DNA of 64,000 bases from Aptenodytes patagonicus. Taxonomy: Eukaryota > Chordata > Aves > Sphenisciformes > Spheniscidae. The DNA lies in NCBI RefSeq assembly GCF_965638725.1, contig NC_134961.1:4526001-4590000 (forward strand). Reading direction: 5' to 3'. Both the position numbers and the translations under genes were made by a program. The notes below the pieces were generated by a model, which had not been told where the DNA came from, ran no database searches, and worked only from the letters and a program-made list of their open reading frames with translations. Shown here piece by piece: positions 56,514-64,000 of the stretch; positions within the stretch are counted from its first letter, which is position 1; the number at the start of each line of letters is the position of its first letter.

Positions 56514-56745
56514 CTCCGGGGTGGCTTGGAGAGTTTGGCACACGGCACCAAGCCACGAGCCCTGCAGATCACTGCAGCCGGCAGCCAACAGTTAAGCCGT
56601 TATTCCCCCGGTGGAGCCGGATCATCTCGGGAAATTCCGCTCCACGCAAAGCGGACACGGCCTCCGCTCTGCCGGTGACTCCGTTACCTTCCTGCACAGC
56701 CCCTCACAGGCAGCGGCTCTTCGCCGTTCCTTACACTGAGCAGCT

Positions 56746-57149
56746 GCACTTCTGGAGCCATCAGCATCTGGCCCAGCACTTCTGAAGAGCCATCAGCATC
56801 TGGCCCAGCACTTCTGAAGAGCCATCAGCATCTGGCCCAGCACTTCTGGAGCCATCAGCATCTGGCCCAGCACTTCTGGAGCCATCAGCATCTGGCCCAG
56901 CACTTCTGGAGCCATCAGCATCTGGCCCAGCACTTCTGAAGAGCCATCAGCATCTGGCCCAGCACTTCTGGAGCCATCAGCATCTGGCCCAGCACTTCTG
57001 GAGCCATCAGCATCTGGCCCAGCACTTCTGAAGAGCCATCAGCATCTGGCCCAGCACTTCTGGAGCCATCAGCATCTGGCCCAGCACTTCTGGAGCCATC
57101 AGCATCTGGCCCAGCACTTCTGAAGAGCCATCAGCATCTGGCCCAGCGC
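56746..57149. repeat. 30/32-bp minisatellite, 13 copies, with higher-order pattern
   Basis: Thirteen copies of a unit with core gccatcagcatctggcccag are spaced by 30 bp, or by 32 bp where an extra AA is present. Along the array the 12 spacings are 32,32,30,30,30,32,30,30,32,30,30,32. The right half therefore repeats as trimers (32,30,30), the mark of expansion by blocks of three units. Confidence 0.95.
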
Positions 57150-59189
57150 CTCTCGCAGCCGGCAGCGGACGCAGAGTGAGCGAGAGGAGGGCCCTGCAGC
57201 CCCCGCTGCCTGTTCCCGAGGACTCCGCGTGCCCTGCAATACGAGTGACCGGCACGACCCACGGGTCTTGGTCACAGCAAACTGGAGTAAAGCATATAGG
57301 ATCAATGAAGCAATAGAGCAACTCAGTGTTTGAAGCAATCACTGTTTGTACAAGACTCCTGAAAGAAGGCGTTTCCCTCCCTAAGGGGCATGCTCCCCCC
57401 GCGCACCTACAGCTCCTCTTTGGCTTCGCAGCAAAGCCCCCCTCTTAGAAGTCACACCTCACTGCACTGCGCTAGACTGAATGTTGCCATCAGAAGGTTG
57501 TAATTCCCCGGGGCTGTAGTAGCACGCTGCAACCCACTGACGCTCCGTCTTCCCAGAGCTGGCAGAGGCGTAGAGGTGAGCCCAGGTCAGAGGGATGCTT
57601 CAGAGGACAGGAGGATAAAGTGGCCAAATCTAAGGGACGTTAACAGTGCTGAGTGTTTGAGATCTTCAGTGGCGACTTGGTTTTAGACCCTGGCAGAGGC
57701 CACCTTAACAGAGACAATAAAAGAGGTTTTAATTAAGGCAGAAGGCTCTGCTCAGCCTGCTAGAAGGAAGAGTAGGCCAAGAAACGCCTAAGTAACCGTG
57801 CAGTGTCGTATCCCTCACTGCACCACAGCCGTGCTGCTCAAGTGATCGTGGAAATGCAACGCTTTTCCAGCTGCTATCCCACTCCCACTCTCAAAACTCA
57901 CATCCCTTAACTTGGCAGCCGCCTCTTCCCACCCCTCTCCCACACCAGCAGCCTAGCTCCACGCTGCCCAACTGCGGCCGTTAATCAAGCGATCCCGGTG
58001 AAACGTACTATGTGGTGTTGAAACTTTGAAGCGACACCATGGCAACACAGCACACACAGCCCCCTCCTGACCAAATACAGTGCGGCTTCCCACGCTTCAA
58101 GAGACAGCTGACAGCAAGTTAACAGGGCGAAGTAGTACCTGCGAGCGGCAGCATAAACCCCTAAACATCTGACCTGCAGGAAATCCTGCGAGAATCCCCA
58201 AACCTGTCAGGTCTTGTGACAGGGGAGGCCTCCTATAGCCCCTCACTGCAAACGGCTTATGCAAGGGCTAGTCAGATCCTGGACAGCAGGAACTAAACAT
58301 TTTTGGAAATTGAAGTCAATCAGGAAGCTGCCTGTAGTACAGCCGCAAGGAACACTTAATACTTTTTCACGCAGGTAGAAAAAGCGGCGAGCCTGGGCCT
58401 TTCACATGGACACCCCCCTGAACCCACCCGAGATCGCAGGAAGAACACAGCTTCCTTCTGTGCTTGTTCTCCACTCCCACCTCAGGACTCGAGGAACACA
58501 GCTGCCACTGAACAGGTATTTCTAGCCAGTACGGGGCTAGGCGGTGCAACAGTCCCGCCGAATCTGGGCTTCTAGTAAAACACTTCACCTCTGTTGGAAC
58601 CGGACAGACACGACCTAACCGATCCACTGCATCGGAGAGCTCAGCAGCACCAGCCCGGTTGTTGCAGCTTCAACACAGAATCTCATCTTCTTGTCCCAGC
58701 TGTGCTCCCTGCCATGAGAAGCTGGCTCCAGCTCCTGCTCTTCTACAGAGGTGCAAAGGGAGTCATGCCATCTGGGATGGCTAGACCCAAAAAGTGGGCC
58801 ATTTCCAAGCGCTCGAAGCAACACTACCGGAGCTACTGCTGTCCCAAATAGGCGTGCCTAGCGTTTCAATGCCAAAGAGTGGTTTTTACAGTCACCCCGG
58901 TGGCTTTAGGATTCTCGCTTCAGCACGAAGAACAGAAGCAAAGACACTCTCTGTCAGAGCCATTATGAAACACCAATGCTGGAATCATTTGTGGGTGAAA
59001 GTCATCAGCTCAGAGGCAGACAGAAGCAGCTGTTTCACACTGTACTGCACTGACACTGTAATAGCCAGTAATGGCCTGTAACAGTCACAGAACAAGACGA
59101 CTCATGTGCCCAGGCACAGCAGAAACCTCACTCTAGTCTCAAGTTTGATTTGAAGAGTCACAACCTTGAGTCACTTGAACAACTGAAGA
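57150..59189. other. DCTN5-PLK1 spacer
   Basis: About 2 kb of mixed-composition sequence with only short open frames and no match I recognise. I see no gene, RNA or clear mobile element. Confidence 0.4.
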
Positions 59190-60628
59190 GGCTTTAATTT
59201 ATGTACAGTAAAAATACAAACAAACCAGTCAGTGGTGTTACATTTGATTAACAGCAGTTACTACACACTTCAGTACTTGTACAGCTGTTTGCTCTTTAAG
59301 GTGTATCAGTGCTTCGCATTATACAGAGCGGCTGAAGGCTCCAGGGCTGCTGATCTCACAGCCATCCACCTACTACGTAACTAATATGCGTCCTGGCCCC
59401 CAGCTGCTACACTACAACATGCAGGAGCCCCGGTTTTAAAAGCTAGAGAAGGACGATGCTAAGCTTTAATATAACACAACCAGAGCAGGCAGATTCATTT
59501 TTAGCCAGTTGTCTGGTACCGAGTCAGGTACACACAAGTGTCAGCTGTCTCCAACTTTCACAGAGCTGCTCCCAGCAAGAATTATTCCTGCTCTGTTACA
59601 CGTCCAAAATGAAATGTTCACTCTTTCTAAGAAGTCTGAATCTCCTTCTTAAGTTTTATAATGCAGAAAAGCACCAAAGAGCTTTCTGCAAATATACATA
59701 CTGGGTAATAAATGGGGACAATTGCAGCGTTCTCTCACCCACCTCCAGTTTCTGCTTTTAATTACCCACTTTCTGCTGCACTGAATTCTGCGAGTGACAT
59801 GGCAATCCTCTTTCCAAAGCCCTTTGGCTCTTTAAGGTCTGCGATGTTCAGGAAGTAGAACATGCACTGGCCACGAGAATGCTGACCCTGCGTGACGGGT
59901 GAGAGCACAGGACGGACGTCTACTTCAAGAGCTAAAAGCTAAGAAGTGTCCTGTCAGGCAAGGCATAGAAAGACAGGTTTCAACGTCAGCCAAAAGTCCT
60001 AAAGCCAATCCCAGGACGATGAACGATATCCTGTCCCTATAGGAGGGAATCTCAGTCCACAGGGAGAAAAGGAAGAGGCCATCCACCTCAACACGCAGGC
60101 CTACAGAGCGGCAAATATTTTTCCAAAGGAAAGCACTGAGTCTAACGAACCTGGTAAGTAACTGCCAATAACACGCACGTCAGCCACACAGCTCTTCTGT
60201 TCTAGGATGGAGATTGCTTCTAGCGAACGTAAACCCACTTGCTTTGGGTGAGGAGCAGAACTGACGTGGAAAGACAGGCTTAGGCTGCAGAGTACGTGCT
60301 GTCAACTTTGCCTTGCTGCCCAGCTGCAACGAGGAGATGCTGCCCTAAAGGGAATTCTGTCAGCTTTCCTAGCTCCACAACATTTAATCGCACAATTCAG
60401 ACAACATGGAATGAATTACATTCAAATGAACATACAAAGTTTAAACAACATGACACAGCAGCTTTCACGAGGGACTGCTTGGCCAGACCATTAGTGTTGA
60501 GGAACACTCACAGAAGCGCTCAGGAACAGCGGAGGGCCGTGCCCTGGTCTGACTGAACAATATCCCCCTCCCCGCCCCCAGAATACTCCTGCGTGCCTTA
60601 ACTGCTCTGAAACATGGTAAATAGGCTA
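59190..60628 (-). other. DCTN5 3' UTR
   Basis: Minus-strand sequence after the DCTN5 TAG (60629-60631). An ATTAAA is readable at 59193-59198 on the minus strand and could end a UTR of about 1.4 kb. Nothing coding is seen. Confidence 0.5.
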
Positions 60629-63770
<3,142 letters not shown>

Positions 63771-63937
63771 GGCGGCGGCACCGCTTCCGCACAGCCACTC
63801 CCGGCTTCCGGCGCGTCACTTCCGTCTCCCCCTCCCCGCCGCCAGCCAGCGCTTCCGCCGCGGGCGCGGCTTACGGCGGCCCGGTTGCTATGGGCACGCA
63901 CCGCCCGCGCGCCGCGCGCTTCCCGCCGGCGGCCGCC
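63771..63937. promoter_or_regulatory. DCTN5/PALB2 bidirectional promoter
   Basis: 167 bp separates the DCTN5 ATG (minus) from the presumed PALB2 ATG (plus). It is CpG-dense and TATA-less, with repeated cttccg ETS-type sites (cgcttccgc, cacttccgtc, ggcttccggc) and a ggttgctatgg block that resembles an X-box/RFX-type half site. The arrangement matches the human head-to-head pair. Confidence 0.65.
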
Positions 63938-64000
63938 ATGGAGGGACCGGCGGCCGCCGTGGAGGGACCGGCGGCCGTGGGGGAAGCTGCGGGCGGCGAG
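63938..64000 (+). CDS. PALB2: Probable first coding bases of PALB2 (cut by window end)
   Basis: An ATG in strong context (GCCGCCATGG) 167 bp from the DCTN5 start opens a frame to the window edge (21 codons, MEGPAAAVEGPAAVGEAAGG...). In human, PALB2, the partner and localizer of BRCA2, is head-to-head with DCTN5, so position and strand fit. The PALB2 coiled-coil motif is not reached, so the sequence itself does not prove identity. The frame holds two copies of a 21-bp unit (63938-63958, 63959-63979), so the exact N-terminus is uncertain. The call rests on synteny. Confidence 0.5.
   Translation, partial: MEGPAAAVEGPAAVGEAAGGE

Overview
The window looks like a GC-rich, gene-dense segment of a bird genome. 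I infer this from vertebrate exon-intron genes with short introns (many of 80-150 bp), CpG-island promoters, degenerate CR1 LINE tails, and proteins that match vertebrate families closely from memory. The gene set is that of human 16p12. It holds six clear protein-coding genes and the first bases of a probable seventh. Nearly every coding exon joins its neighbour in phase with AG acceptors and GT donors; I checked this exon by exon.

Layout from left to right: GGA2 (minus; coding exons between 372 and 13875; its last exon lies beyond the left edge); EARS2 (minus; 14795-22838); UBFD1 (plus; 23229-29660); about 6 kb of UBFD1 3' UTR and spacer; ERN2/IRE1-beta (plus; 35626-48127); a tail-to-tail spacer; PLK1 (minus; 50355-55371); a spacer with two minisatellites; DCTN5 (minus; 60629-63770); and at the right edge the start of what is probably PALB2 (plus; from 63938). 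EARS2/UBFD1 and DCTN5/PALB2 are head-to-head pairs sharing CpG-rich promoters.

The genes are mostly housekeeping and are not one pathway. GGA2 does clathrin sorting at the trans-Golgi. EARS2 charges mitochondrial tRNA(Glu). UBFD1 is a ubiquitin-like-domain protein. ERN2 is an ER stress kinase/RNase. PLK1 is the mitotic kinase, DCTN5 a dynactin pointed-end subunit, and PALB2 the BRCA2 partner.

I found no undescribed system. The points most worth a second look are: (1) relative to the human order as I recall it, the block ERN2-PLK1-DCTN5-PALB2 is inverted next to UBFD1; (2) a perfect 38-bp inverted repeat lies just inside GGA2 intron 1; (3) PLK1 has a phase-correct GC-AG intron; (4) a 93-nt UBFD1 intron is open in frame; (5) avian-looking GGA2 keeps an acidic LLDEELKSLG motif like that of GGA1; (6) a 24-bp perfect palindrome and several minisatellites, two with higher-order periodicity.
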